Positions 24,601-33,334 of a stretch of DNA of 64,000 bases are shown here, piece after piece (the first letter of the stretch is position 1; the number at the start of each line of letters is the position of its first letter). The position numbers and the translations under genes are program-made. The notes below the pieces were generated by a model, which was not told the origin of the DNA, did not search any database, and saw nothing but the letters and a program-made list of their open reading frames with translations. The DNA comes from Amyelois transitella. Lineage: Eukaryota; Arthropoda; Insecta; Lepidoptera; Pyralidae. The stretch lies in the NCBI RefSeq assembly GCF_032362555.1, contig NC_083534.1:4268001-4332000 (forward strand), written 5' to 3'.

Positions 24601-27600
24601 GTTTCTTCACACAATCGCAGAGTATTGACTTAACATTCCCGATGCACAAAGCAACTGCTATATAACCTTGCAACGTCCACTGGTTATTCACCAAAACGCG
24701 ACGCAAGATGCAATAAGAATGTTACGCCATGTTTGTTGATATTAAGAGTGCTAAATAGTGTGCATTTGAAAGATAAATAGTATATAATATAATATATATA
24801 TAAGTCATGAAAATTAGAAAGTTTGACACTGTTCTCAAATAAAGCTGCGGTCATCAGAAAATAATGTTATTTACAGGTAACATACAACTTATACAGATTT
24901 TTCATTATATGTAGAGCCTTTGTTTTTGAAGGCACATATTTTACAAAATCAAATATATCGAGTTATTATTTTTTTTTAAATGCAATTTATTTTATGGTAA
25001 AAAAGGACCTATTGAAAAAGTTAAGAAATACTGATTCATTCATCAATATTAGCCACAGAGATCACTTCATAAGATACGTTTAGGAAGAAAATACGACTAC
25101 TTTTCGAAGCGAAGTCGCGAGCTAAATTCTACTTGTAAATACATACATAATTTTCAAATTCAACAAATAATAATTACACTTTACAAGCAAAAAATTTTGC
25201 CACAGATAAGTTATATTCAAACTTAACCATTGATTAAAAAAATATAGATACGTCAATAATATAATAAGCAAAAAAATTGTCACAGATAATATTCAAACTT
25301 AACCATTGATTAAAAACAAAAAGGTAGATACTTCAATAACATTATAAGCCTCTGGAATATTCTTCAACGCATCTTCTCTCTTCTCCACAGATGTAATATG
25401 CAAATCTAACCCACCATTCGACAAGACTGATGCAAATACCGCGTTAGTCGAGACGAATCGTGGATAAGACGTGCACAAATCTTCTCTTCACTCTTCTGTC
25501 TTCAAAATTGTTCTATGTCCACGAATCTTCTAAGTCTTCCTTCTAAATATGAACAAACAAACTGTGCCCGCGACTTCGTCCGTGTGGAATAGTTATTTTG
25601 GGCATCATTAAACCCTCAAGGATGAATAATTTCCTCAGTTTTTTTTTTCACATTCTCCATTATATCTTCGCTCCTAATAGTTGCAGCGTGATGATAAATA
25701 GCCTAAAGCCTACCTCGATAAATGGTCTATTCAACACAAAAAAAGAATTTTTCAATTCGAACCTTAGTTCCTGAGACTAGCGCGTTCAAACAAACGAACC
25801 AAACTCTTCAGTTTTATAATATTAGTATAGATATTATAATCACGTCTCTCTAAGCCTCAAGTCTCGATAATACTGAAAGACCGCGTTCATAAATTTCAAC
25901 TTAATGATTGAACTGTTTGCTAACCCGTTAATAACTTTTATTACACATAAAAATTACAACATTATCTATACTATATTTGTGGTAAAATGATACACAAAAG
26001 AGGAGGCTTAATCGCATCGTACAATCTTTTTCAGACGATCACAAGAAAATTGAACATAATATCGTACGACTCAACGACTCGACAGCGTAACGAAAAATAA
26101 CTTCAGTTCCCGCTGGTATAAAATGAAATCCTGTCTTAAGACCGCACAATATTAAACATTTTAAAATCTCCAGCACTGAGGGCGTTGATATAACAGTCGG
26201 TCAGTCAGTGTCTTCTAGTTTTTGATATTAAGATTAGCAACTAAATAAGAGCCAAATTGACCAAGTTAACGCGACCGCTTCCGAGCGATACTGAAGGATT
26301 ATCACGCGCGTTGACAGGGCAGGTCTTATCTTGCCTCTCCCTCTAACTTTGAGGTTAAACACAAAGATAGAATGAGACGGAAGATAATGTATACGACTTG
26401 TCAACAATGGTTAACGTTAGTTGTCTTTTCCATAATATATAATCACGTCTATGTACCCTCACTGGGTAGACAGAGCCAACTGTCAGCTGTATGGCGCAAT
26501 TTATATTTTTATTATGATTCAATTGGTTTGTTGCAGTTATTTTTTCATTTGTCAAAATTTAATAGCTGCTAAAAATTTAACGCTTCTTGAGGAAGACATT
26601 CTAAGAAAACTATAACGCGTTAATATTTTTTTTGTCCAGAATAGAATATATTTATTAAATTTTATAATAAATATATTCTATTATAATAATAACATAAATA
26701 GCTTTTTTTCCCGGAGGTGTTTCGAGAGCCTCCATCTTTGACACGAACTCTGCACACTATGTACTTTTATTCCATCAACATTCATTATTCTTTCCATGCA
26801 AATTTTATCATGTCAGCCATAAGACGTCTACTGCTGAAGATAGACCTCCTCAAATCACTTTCACCTCGCTCTGTTGGAGAACCTGCTGCCTCATCATCTA
26901 TTATCAGTTTAGTTTTGACTTTATTGTTCTTTCTAAACTAGTTTAAATGAAAAATTTAATACAAACACAGGATGAAAATGAGAACTTAAACATATCAAAT
27001 ATTCGAAATTCTTAAATATATTAAGTGATTTTATCTATAATCTGTGAAATAAAAAACAAATCAAAGTTCTACAATATACATCCTACTAATATTACAAATG
27101 CGAAAGTTTGTGAGTATGTCAGTTTGGATGTTTGCTACTCTTTCACGCAAATACTACTGAACCGATTAGGTAGCATGACCCAGAATAACATATAGGCTAC
27201 TTTTAATCCCGGAGTTTCAGCGGGATTGATTCCAAGCGTACAAAGTCGCGGGCGGCCTCTAGTAAAATATAAAAATATATGTCTGACATACATAAGACAT
27301 ATTTTTTTAGTCTTCCAATCTACCAGCCCCCTTAGCATGAATAGAATAGATTTATTTTCAAAATTGGATACAAGGTATCACTTATTTGAAGTCACATCGC
27401 TTACATCTAGTTATATACTGCTTCCATTGCACGCACAATGACGTTTTATCCTGCGAAATTTCTATTACTGTTACACTTTTTATTTTGTCGAGCGCCTGGT
27501 GGAAGCTTCACAAGCACGAATTCAAACACACTTACCTGAGAAGTGTTGCTATCAAAGACAGCATCGTAAGCGTAAATCCTCGGAGGCTCCGGTGGATTCA

Positions 27601-28745
27601 CATTGTTCCCACGCGTGACAGCTATGGTGTTGTTCACGGGGTCGACTGACACGCAGTTGTATGAGTTCTCCAGTTTCTCGCGCTGGTCCATCGGACGGAC
27701 TCGGACCACCACTCTGACGTTCTCCACAGTGGGAGCTTCAGTGTCTGCATCCTGAGTTAAATTCGGGTTTGGCTATGATATTTAATACGGGAAATTCTAT
27801 AGAGATTGTAGTCTATGGATCCTAAGGCTGTCTCTTACCCATGAACAAGAATCATTCATTCATCATCAAATAATTTCATAGTTTATTTCTCGCCCACCTA
27901 GTGTTTCATTTGCATCTAAAGAAACAGTTTCATTTGCATCTAAAGAAGAAGCCCCAGGTTATGGACCAGAATGGGACGTACTTATGCTATTCTAAAATGT
28001 AGGGACACTAATGGATAGATATTGCCAAATACATATTGACATTCATTATGATTTTATATCTATAGAAATATTGTAGTCTACTTTAAACCTAATCCCAGTC
28101 TGGGCATGATGAAGAAAGAACTCTCTGATTGTTCTGGGTCTTGGTTATAAGTATTTGTTATAAAATATAGTATCGTTGGGTTAGTATCTCTTATTATTTA
28201 TTTATAAGTTTAATTAACAAAGAAAAAGTGATTTGGTACCATCCAAAACTGTTTTCTGCACTTCTTTTATATTACCTGATCACAATTATCTATGTAGAAA
28301 CCTTGACATACTTAAACCTTGGTTACTACACGACCAGAACGCGTGTCCCGCCCTTTTTGTAATTTTCTAATGAGTCATGAAACTAAATGCTTTACCAAGC
28401 GTTTCATTGCTGTGTTGCGTTATTATAAACAGAATTATACCTTTATACCCGGAAGCCAACGTTTGCATAATTAACAGCAGCCCAAGAACAATACAATCTT
28501 GCAACTACGCATTAAAAATGTAGGTGTAGAATGACCCTGAGAGCTTGAAACTATGAGTCATACTCTAAAATGTGTGGTCACGATCGCAAAAATACATGAT
28601 ATTAACATTACAAAGTCATCTATTGGAACAAAGGTAGCTAATTGTGACGAAATAATATAATTAGAAAGGAAAATTCAAGGATTAAAATTAAGACGGATGT
28701 TTCATGAATATGATGTCACATGACACAATTTCTACTTACTGGCAT
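6696..28745 (-). CDS. Klp64D: kinesin-II motor subunit, KIF3A/Klp64D type (complete, 14 coding exons)
   Basis: Plus-end microtubule motor subunit of heterotrimeric kinesin-II, which carries intraflagellar and axonal cargo. Exons on the minus strand: 28740-28745, 27536-27751, 17834-18039, 16982-17112, 16415-16614, 15330-15527, 14208-14338, 12982-13034, 12318-12439, 11025-11101, 10411-10591, 9609-9845 and 6696-6824, i.e. 13 listed blocks; every junction is GT-AG and keeps phase, giving 628 residues and a TGA stop. (The heading's count of 14 allows a possible upstream non-coding exon.) The P-loop GQTGTGKT is at 101-108, switch I SSRSH at 218-222, switch II DLAGSE at 251-256, then neck and a charged coiled coil (about 365-585), then the conserved tail with [12 protein letters not shown] and AYTGNNM. 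The first coding exon holds only ATG CCA, giving MPDADTEAP before [11 protein letters not shown]; Drosophila Klp64D also starts MP. The tail stops 15 residues after the TGNNM motif, shorter than vertebrate KIF3A. An AATAAA lies at 6650-6655. The family call is very secure; the two-codon start exon is inferred. Confidence 0.95.
6874..7130 (+). repeat. SINE-T, full length with target repeat
   Basis: ACGAAAGAACAA (6862-6873) and ACGAAAGGACAA (7131-7142) flank the element, which fixes its ends: GCCGTGTGG… at the head and …TATGT at the tail, 257 bases. It sits 50 bases upstream of the Klp64D exon 13 acceptor. Confidence 0.9.
7156..7240 (+). repeat. SINE-G head fragment
   Basis: Box-A and a mutated box-B (GGTTGGAATCCC). 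Confidence 0.65.
7383..7556 (+). repeat. SINE-T, headless
   Basis: Tail TATGTATGTATGT; lies between two copies of the Klp64D exon 12 end. Confidence 0.7.
7620..7905. repeat. second block of the 107-base tandem repeat
   Basis: Units at 7690 and 7797, in Klp64D intron 12, joined on both sides to copies of the exon 12 end. Confidence 0.8.
8027..9250 (-). mobile_element. LINE-A, 5'-truncated non-LTR retrotransposon with RT C-terminus
   Basis: The minus strand is open from about 9250 to the stop at 8416: roughly 275 residues of the C-terminal reverse transcriptase and thumb region, with [24 protein letters not shown] and the typical [16 protein letters not shown] end. A 3' untranslated part of about 390 bases follows and ends in a TTTTGAATTTTGAA-type tail at 8027. 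It is a CR1/Jockey-like LINE by its simple-repeat tail and RT style. This is the reference copy for the LINE-A tails listed elsewhere. Confidence 0.85.
9363..9602 (+). repeat. SINE-G, full length
   Basis: Head CTCTGTGGCGCAGCGGTAG, box B GGTTCGAATCCC, body with CTGGGTCTTGGATGTTTATC, 3' end AATTTGTCCCGTATATA. It ends 7 bases from the Klp64D exon 12 donor. This is the reference copy. The head is tRNA-derived, not a working tRNA gene. Confidence 0.85.
9960..10075 (-). repeat. SINE-T 3' half
   Basis: Klp64D intron 11; adjoins the next copy in the opposite orientation. Confidence 0.65.
10128..10330 (+). repeat. SINE-T with palindromic tail
   Basis: The tail runs into an inverted stretch (CACATATGTGTATGTAATCACG), a small palindrome around 10315-10345. 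Confidence 0.65.
10640..10900 (-). repeat. SINE-T, full length
   Basis: In Klp64D intron 10, next to a SINE-H piece at 10900-10995. Confidence 0.8.
11335..11552 (-). mobile_element. Hel-2
   Basis: Klp64D intron 9. Confidence 0.7.
11571..11848 (-). mobile_element. Hel-1
   Basis: Near complete; 18 bases from a Hel-2 copy in the same orientation. Confidence 0.7.
12010..12226 (+). mobile_element. LINE-A 3' tail
   Basis: Contains the conserved GACGCCTTGGAAGCGGCAGT block and ends GAATTTGAATTTGAA. It lies in Klp64D intron 9, close to the 12318 donor. Confidence 0.75.
12460..12592 (-). mobile_element. LINE-C 3' end
   Basis: The inverted tail starts 20 bases to the right of Klp64D exon 9 (acceptor side), so it lies within the polypyrimidine/branch region of intron 8. 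Confidence 0.75.
12600..12868 (+). repeat. SINE-T, full length
   Basis: Klp64D intron 8; followed by a 25-base SINE-G B-box scrap (GGCCGGGATTCGAGCCCGGG). Confidence 0.8.
13088..13335 (-). mobile_element. Hel-1
   Basis: The 5' end is cut off by SINE-T at 13338. Klp64D intron 7. Confidence 0.7.
13338..13560 (+). repeat. SINE-T at the edge of the expanded (ATGT) array
   Basis: Its tail appears to be the source of the microsatellite that, with pieces of Klp64D exon 7, fills 13553-14170. Confidence 0.75.
13495..14170. repeat. (TATG)n array with repeated exon-end pieces
   Basis: Units of about 188-221 bases each contain (ATGT)n, a GCCGGGACACTAAGTTCTTC stretch and a copy of the Klp64D exon 7 end with its donor (donors near 13594, 13795 and 13983; the true one at 14207). 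Confidence 0.85.
14368..14632 (-). repeat. SINE-T, full length
   Basis: The tail starts 30 bases from the Klp64D exon 7 acceptor. Confidence 0.8.
14747..15040. repeat. SINE-G inverted pair
   Basis: A minus 3' part (14747-14836) faces a plus 3' part (14862-15030), making an inverted repeat of about 80 bases that could fold in the Klp64D intron 6 transcript. Confidence 0.7.
15038..15240 (-). mobile_element. Hel-4
   Basis: 3' end CTAGCGGCCCGCCCCGGCTT (as seen on plus), 5' end TATTATTAGTGTGGAT; a fourth Helitron-like subfamily. Confidence 0.55.
15558..15817 (-). mobile_element. Hel-1
   Basis: Complete; starts 31 bases from the exon 6 acceptor of Klp64D. Confidence 0.75.
16645..16860 (-). repeat. 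SINE-T, old and degenerate
   Basis: In intron 4 of Klp64D; one of the most diverged copies, suggesting long activity of the family. Confidence 0.55.
17245..17800. repeat. two related stem-loops
   Basis: CGAAGGACCAT at 17249-17259 with its complement at 17267-17277, and CGAAGGACCATTTGG at 17749-17763 with its complement at 17772-17786. Both lie in Klp64D intron 3, about 500 bases apart, and may be the ends of one foldback element. Confidence 0.65.
18074..18332 (+). repeat. SINE-T, full length
   Basis: Only 35 bases upstream of the Klp64D exon 3 acceptor at 18040-18042. Confidence 0.8.
18336..18505 (-). mobile_element. LINE 3' end, (TTTATTGCACA)-type
   Basis: Reverse-complement reads TGTGCAATAAAGATT at its end; similar ends occur near 51704 and 62112. 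Klp64D intron 2. Confidence 0.5.
18515..18700 (+). repeat. SINE-T, headless and degenerate
   Basis: Directly followed by a SINE-G 3' fragment. Confidence 0.55.
18780..19071 (-). mobile_element. Hel-1 with duplicated 5' end
   Basis: The TATAATATTAGTATAGATT end occurs twice in a row. Confidence 0.7.
19592..19848 (+). repeat. SINE-T, full length
   Basis: Flanks resemble each other (ATATTTTATA on both sides). LINE-C follows in the opposite orientation. Confidence 0.8.
19860..20325 (-). mobile_element. LINE-C C-terminal RT region
   Basis: The best-kept LINE-C coding copy: open for 125 codons with [36 protein letters not shown], then a frameshift before the SAYPSGK end. It directly follows the SINE-T at 19592-19848. 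Klp64D intron 2. Confidence 0.8.
20412..20668 (+). repeat. SINE-T, full length
   Basis: Head GCCGTGTGGTTCCCTGCACC, tail TGTATGTAT. Confidence 0.8.
20680..20900 (+). mobile_element. LINE-A RT C-terminal fragment
   Basis: Encodes, with frame breaks, the same end as the copy at 8416 ([29 protein letters not shown]). It is inactive. Confidence 0.7.
21010..21190 (+). mobile_element. Hel-2
   Basis: Slightly shortened centre. Confidence 0.7.
21255..21460 (+). mobile_element. LINE-A 3' tail
   Basis: It carries the paired CTGCAGTGCAG and GCGGCAGTAAACTTAG blocks, with a decayed TTAATTTTAATTTG end. Confidence 0.7.
21766..21925 (+). mobile_element. LINE-A 3' tail
   Basis: Second LINE-A tail within 500 bases of the previous one; it ends abruptly where a long Hel-1 element starts near 21938. 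Confidence 0.7.
21938..22603 (+). mobile_element. Hel-1 long form
   Basis: About 665 bases between typical ends, against about 260 for other copies; the extra interior has no long open frame. Confidence 0.65.
22813..23136 (+). repeat. two SINE-T 3' fragments around a 120-base spacer
   Basis: 22813-22932 and 23053-23136, both plus; the spacer carries GGTTCTTTTATTAC and a CGGGATTTTCCCG palindrome. Confidence 0.6.
23360..23538 (+). mobile_element. LINE-C 3' end with 12-base direct repeats
   Basis: Flanked by AGACCATAAAAA at 23348-23359 and 23539-23550. The insert starts inside the coding region and ends in (ATGT)n, the signature of 5'-truncated target-primed insertion. Confidence 0.85.
23564..23795 (-). 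repeat. SINE-T, head lost
   Basis: Follows the LINE-C insert at 23360-23538 in opposite orientation. Confidence 0.75.
25200..25350. repeat. local tandem duplication, about 80 bases
   Basis: ATTCAAACTTAACCATTGAT occurs at about 25215 and 25291 in two similar units. Confidence 0.7.
25299..25487 (-). other. open 62-residue frame without Met, coding-like, in Klp64D intron 2
   Basis: Between an upstream TGA and a TAA, the minus strand reads an open frame with natural-looking codon use, including [14 protein letters not shown] and [19 protein letters not shown]. There is no ATG at its start and no good acceptor. It could be the last exon of a nested gene or an old retrocopy. Its last codons fall in a local tandem duplication (25200-25350), so the end may be secondary. 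I do not recognise the family. Confidence 0.25.
25558..25832 (-). mobile_element. Hel-1
   Basis: Klp64D intron 2. Confidence 0.7.
25838..25935 (-). repeat. SINE-T, degenerate
   Basis: Faint match only (AATCACGTCTCTCTAAGCC…GACCGCGTTCA). Confidence 0.4.
27080..27262 (+). mobile_element. Hel-2
   Basis: Klp64D intron 2. Confidence 0.7.
27338..27437 (-). mobile_element. LINE-B 3' tail, truncated
   Basis: Starts with the inverted tail GAATAGAATAGATTTATTTT; 99 bases from the Klp64D exon 2 donor. Confidence 0.65.
28096..28195 (+). repeat. SINE-G 3' part
   Basis: Klp64D intron 1. Confidence 0.6.
28740..28745 (-). CDS. Klp64D: Klp64D first coding exon (Met-Pro only)
   Basis: ATG CCA is followed directly by a strong donor, GTAAGT. 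It joins in phase 0 to GAT at 27751, after an acceptor reading TTTAACTCAG. No ATG in frame exists in the 27536-27751 exon before the motor domain; the codon at its conserved Glu-Asn-Val start is preceded by GTG, which is not a eukaryotic start. This makes a two-codon coding exon the simplest solution. The 5' untranslated part should run to the right from here. Confidence 0.6.
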
Positions 28746-29029
28746 CTTTGCTGCTGTTCCTATGCTGTATCACATTAATTTGAATTAAATTATCACTTGA
28801 AGCAACGTTATGTCTTTTGTTCGCCCAATAATGTAAAAATCAATAACGGCGACCTACTTTCGAAGGCACGAGCGGGAGCTGTAGTTATGGCAATGGTGGC
28901 AATTCGGCATGGTATGGCAAGTGTAATAGTGCTGCGCAACTTATTATAAAATTGTCGACATCGTATCGGCCACAGTCATATTCTGCGATACTATTGACCA
29001 AATTTAATAAAGTTATTTGTATTACAGAG

Positions 29030-29330
29030 ATACATACATAAAATCACGCCTCTTTTCTGGTAGGATAGGCAGAGACTACCACTTGCCACGATCTCTGCAT
29101 ACTTCCTTCGCTTCATCCTCCGGTTTCGGGTACTTTTGACCTGACCCTTTACCAAAACGTCGTTAATTTGATCAAGATACGTTCGTCTAGGTCTTTCCAC
29201 TCCGACCTTTCCCTCCACACTCTCCTTGTAAATCTGCTTAGTCAACCTGCTTTCATTCATCCCCTCCACATGACCGAACCATCTTAACATATCCTTTTCT
29301 ATTCCTGTAACTACATCTTCATACAGAGAT
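29030..29330 (-). mobile_element. LINE-C C-terminal fragment
   Basis: It encodes [19 protein letters not shown] and [14 protein letters not shown]; it lies just upstream of the Klp64D start region. Confidence 0.75.
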
Positions 29331-30354
29331 ACGACACAAATAAATTGGAGGCAAAAATACAGTTAAATATCTATGCAGTTTTTCACAGCGATAACTTTCC
29401 AACCGTTAGTCTAAAGTTTGGTAGGAAAAGTTACAATTATTTTCAAGTTCGTTAAACATCAATATCAATGCTTTAGTTCACAAAATAATCGCGCGTTCGA
29501 CCTTTATGGCAAATGACAGGTAATGATAATGTTAAACATGTGACATTAGTTCATACAGATGTCTATTAAGACAACTTGGGACAATAAGACTGAAAAATAA
29601 CATCAGTTAATATTTGATAATAGTACACTCTATTATCACCAGTACTACTTAGATGTCACGAAGTTGTTATAGCTAACTGTAAAGATGGCAAAAATTAGCT
29701 TTTATCGACAGCACAAAAATCGATAGTTTCGAACCCCTAAAATACAATGACGTTGCAACGACGTGACGTAACCTTAGTGTTGCCAACCTAAAGTTGTATC
29801 CGTTCAATTCCGTTCCAGGCAAAGCAATGAATTTAATAAATAAATGTAAAACTTTTAAGCAAGGCATCCGAACGATTACTTTTTTAGTTTCATTTCACCA
29901 TTTAAATAACAGTTGATAATAATGCCTATATCTGATGTTCAAGATGTATTGTGTATACATTGTACCAATATCTAGGCAGTATAGTCTTTGATCTTTGCCA
30001 AATAAATCTTTTTTTATTTAATAATAGAGACAAAGAAAAATTTTTACAAAGCCAACTCTTTTGGCGCCATATCTTTTTATTTCTTTGCTTGTAATTGTTC
30101 AAGTACTCGGATGCTACCATGACCCAATCATATAATAAAAATCTTTCCAGCGTTGAAGTCTTAATTCGCGTTGGATATCGTGACGCTGTAAATCCGTCCC
30201 CGTGAGAATTAAATTATCCTGTTAGCCTAGCATGTAGCAAACATTAATTTGGTCCAGTAGAATCAGAGTGATTCGTTACATCCATAACGTCGATGACGAC
30301 GACGACGATTGGGATCAATGAAGAATAAATAAATCAAATAAATATAAAAAAAAA

Positions 30355-30478
30355 TCATAGTCCACGCTCAACTGCATGGCATATTGATGGAATTGAGATT
30401 CAAATCGTGACAGATTGCTAACCCATCGCCTACAAGAAGAATCTTAAGTTTATAAGCTTTTCTCTTAGATATCTACTA
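30355..30478 (-). repeat. SINE-T, central part
   Basis: Between Klp64D and DNAJB12; tail and head both lost. Confidence 0.6.
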
Positions 30479-32504
30479 CAATTTACGCGAAATAAAAGCA
30501 GATTAAAAAGGAAAAGCAGATAGCACACACTACATAACCAAGTTTTTCTCTGCTCTTCTCCGACCACAAATAAGTAAGTACTTAAATCTTTTCTATTTAA
30601 TCAGTGTGGAAATATAGATCAGAGGTAAGGGAGTTGAAAAAAAATAGAACAAATTTTTGATAACTTTATTTCGTGTCGATAAACAAAACCTTTTTGAAGC
30701 GTAAACACACAGGAAACTTTACTCTGACAGAGGTTTTAAGACTGACCTGTGACCACGAAAGTAGCCTGATACTCTGGTATCATATACATACGCGAATTAG
30801 GTATTTTTTCTTCGTTGTAGCAATCAAACTTCTTCATGAGCTTATTATTGCCAGTGTCGAGTTTTAGTCAGCCCTTATAACAAACTATACATCTTATTAC
30901 TATATAGGTCTACAAAAACATCAAATGTCACTAATTTTGTTATTGTAACACTCCAACACTCATGCTTGTCCACTAAGACAGAATAATCAATAATCCACAC
31001 TTAAAAATCATTAATCGTCGATCGAAAACATATTTTGAAAAAAAAAAATTACAGCATAAACAACATGACGTTTGAGTTCCCGCCAAAAGCTTACTGAACT
31101 CCCTACAATATCGGTACTAGTGACACCTCTTTGTCTAGTAATTTTTCCCTGTATGTTTAACGCTAAAAAATAAACATTTAATAAATAATAACAATATAGT
31201 AGGTACACGAACTAAGTGCGTTCATTGTTCGAGAGTGATATAATTAAGCTAGGAATTGCGAAACATACACGATTATTTATAAAATCCGGTCAAATACAAG
31301 TTCGCATCGCTTGCTATTGCTAGGGATCTATATAATCTGGTAGGATAATATTTTTAGTTTTTTTTATTAGTAAATTCGCCGTTTTTTTTAAATGCATAGA
31401 TATAGGTACTTATTTGAATTTTTCAGATTAATTCTTGTCTTTAAGTCGCATACACGGCAAAAATTTCAAACAACGTATTTTTGATGTCATTTCCGAAATA
31501 CATTGAAGTATTATTTGATATAATAATTTAAAAAATACATTAGCTGATACTAATATAGTAATTTTGATACTTTGGCAAAATGTTATCAAATTTATATTTA
31601 GAAAATAAAAGCGATATTACGTTAGGTATATGAAAATTATATCCACGCAGTTGACTTTTAACATAATATTATGCAAACTTAACTACTTGCTAAATGCCTA
31701 AATCAAAATGGATGGGTTTGTTTATAGGTAATGATTTTATTGTGAAAATGCATAATGCGACATAACGGTGATAACATATCTCAAAAAAAAAAAATAAAGA
31801 TTTTAAACCTTACTACTACTTTAAATAGATTTTATTGCTATCCACCCCGCCGTACTTATTAACCGCTGACCGCTGAAACAATTTTTCTATAAACACAATA
31901 TCCTCCTTCTGTCGCGGTCGGGTAAATAGAAAAACAAATGAAAAACCCACCAATTATAATTTTTGATCGAAACCGTATCTTTATCAGTATCGCTTACACT
32001 GTATTAATTTATCTAAAGGCATAACTTAATAATTTTTATAAATAAAAAGGGAACCGCCTCAAATCGATATCCTCCTTTTTTCAAATAGATATCCTCCTTT
32101 TTTGAAGTCGGTAAAATTTCTAGAACCTTCTACCAAGTGCAACAAACACTTTCCTGCGAACCGCATCAAAATCGGTTCAGCACAACGCAAGATAATGTCG
32201 GGCAAACATACATACTACTTTTTGGAGGCGGTTAAAAACTGTTGAATATATGTATATATTTTTTTTATTTTTGGTTTCAACCTAACCTCTTAACGAGTAC
32301 CCCAAAACCGCCGTGCAGTGCACGTTTGGATGTAAGTAAATTTGAAGACACCCCGTCGCCATTTTGGATCAAGTTATGTTCCTGCAATTACTTTTACCAT
32401 TTTACACATAACACAATGGATTAAATAAATGTGTTTATTTTGGATAAAAAACTATTTCATGTTGAAATTTGTCAATAGTAAAGATGTTATTAAGGTAAGC
32501 TTCA

Positions 32505-32600
32505 GTACATACATACATACATAAAATCACGCCTCTCTCCCGAAGGGGTAGGCAGAGACTACATCTTTCCACTTGCCACGATCTCTGCATACTTCTTTCT
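32505..32600 (-). mobile_element. LINE-C 3' end
   Basis: Inverted (CATA)n tail followed by AAAATCACGCCTCTCTCCCG. Confidence 0.7.
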
Positions 32601-32704
32601 TTTATAAATTTACATAAATCCTGTTTTATCGATGTAACTGTTAAAATATATTATATTTATTCATACATTTTCTAAGTCTTTCTATGACCACGATAAAATA
32701 TATA

Positions 32705-32795
32705 TATAGTATCGTTGAGTTAGCATCTCGTAACACAAGTCTCGAACTTACTTCGAGGCTAACTCAATCTGTGTGATTTGTCGCATATATATTTA
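32705..32795 (+). repeat. SINE-G 3' part
   Basis: Adjoins the MITE at 32883. Confidence 0.65.
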
Positions 32796-32882
32796 TTCAT
32801 ATTTATAAACAACAATAAAAACAAATTTATCGCGTCTCTAACCCTTCCTACTGACAAAACTCAAGACATACAACACAACCAA

Positions 32883-33258
32883 AGATCGGATATTCGGATG
32901 CATATTTACCTAAAGTTGGGGTGTTGGGTTAGTATGGAACGTACTTCTGTACCTCAAAAATTCCGGGATTCGGCATTGATACACTTAATGTTCTAATTAT
33001 GTATTCGAATGCAAATTTACCTAAAATATCACGCGGTATAATTCTAGAATCCCGGTAGGTAGGTAATTTTTTAATAAATATGATCAATTCATCACTTATG
33101 TTTATAAAGGTGTTTATCATACCTAATAATAAGTTTCAATTTCTTGTATAATAAAATTTCCAGGATTCAAAATGATTCGAATCCCGAAAGCAAGAAGCCG
33201 CCTCCATACTTTCTTAGCCAAAATAGTTTAGGTAAATATGCATCCGATTATCCGATCT
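32883..33258. mobile_element. MITE-like element with 32-base inverted ends
   Basis: The arms 32883-32914 and 33227-33258 match at 31 of 32 positions (AGATCGGATATTCGGATGC…). The element is 376 bases and begins 77 bases past the DNAJB12 stop codon. Confidence 0.7.
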
Positions 33259-33334
33259 CTAAACACAACACACATCTACCCTCCCAAAAAAAAAAAATGT
33301 TCACCCCGCGTTTTAACGAATCGATCAGCGCCAT

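Larger units (their letters stand above)
28750..32880. other. spacer between DNAJB12 and Klp64D
   Basis: The Klp64D 5' region lies at its left edge. Apart from LINE-C and SINE-T pieces it is AT-rich single-copy DNA. A GTGACGTAACC and ATCGATAG stretch near 29722-29780 looks promoter-like, but I see no exon attached. A (CGA)n run is at 30290-30310. 32050-32230 resembles 11150-11275 (CCGCATCAAAATCGGTTCAG), another repeat family. Confidence 0.4.

Noticed and set aside
27446-27727. start of Klp64D at the codon before Glu-Asn-Val
   Set aside because: That codon is GTG, not ATG; the reading frame continues upstream to a good acceptor, pointing to the ATG CCA exon instead.
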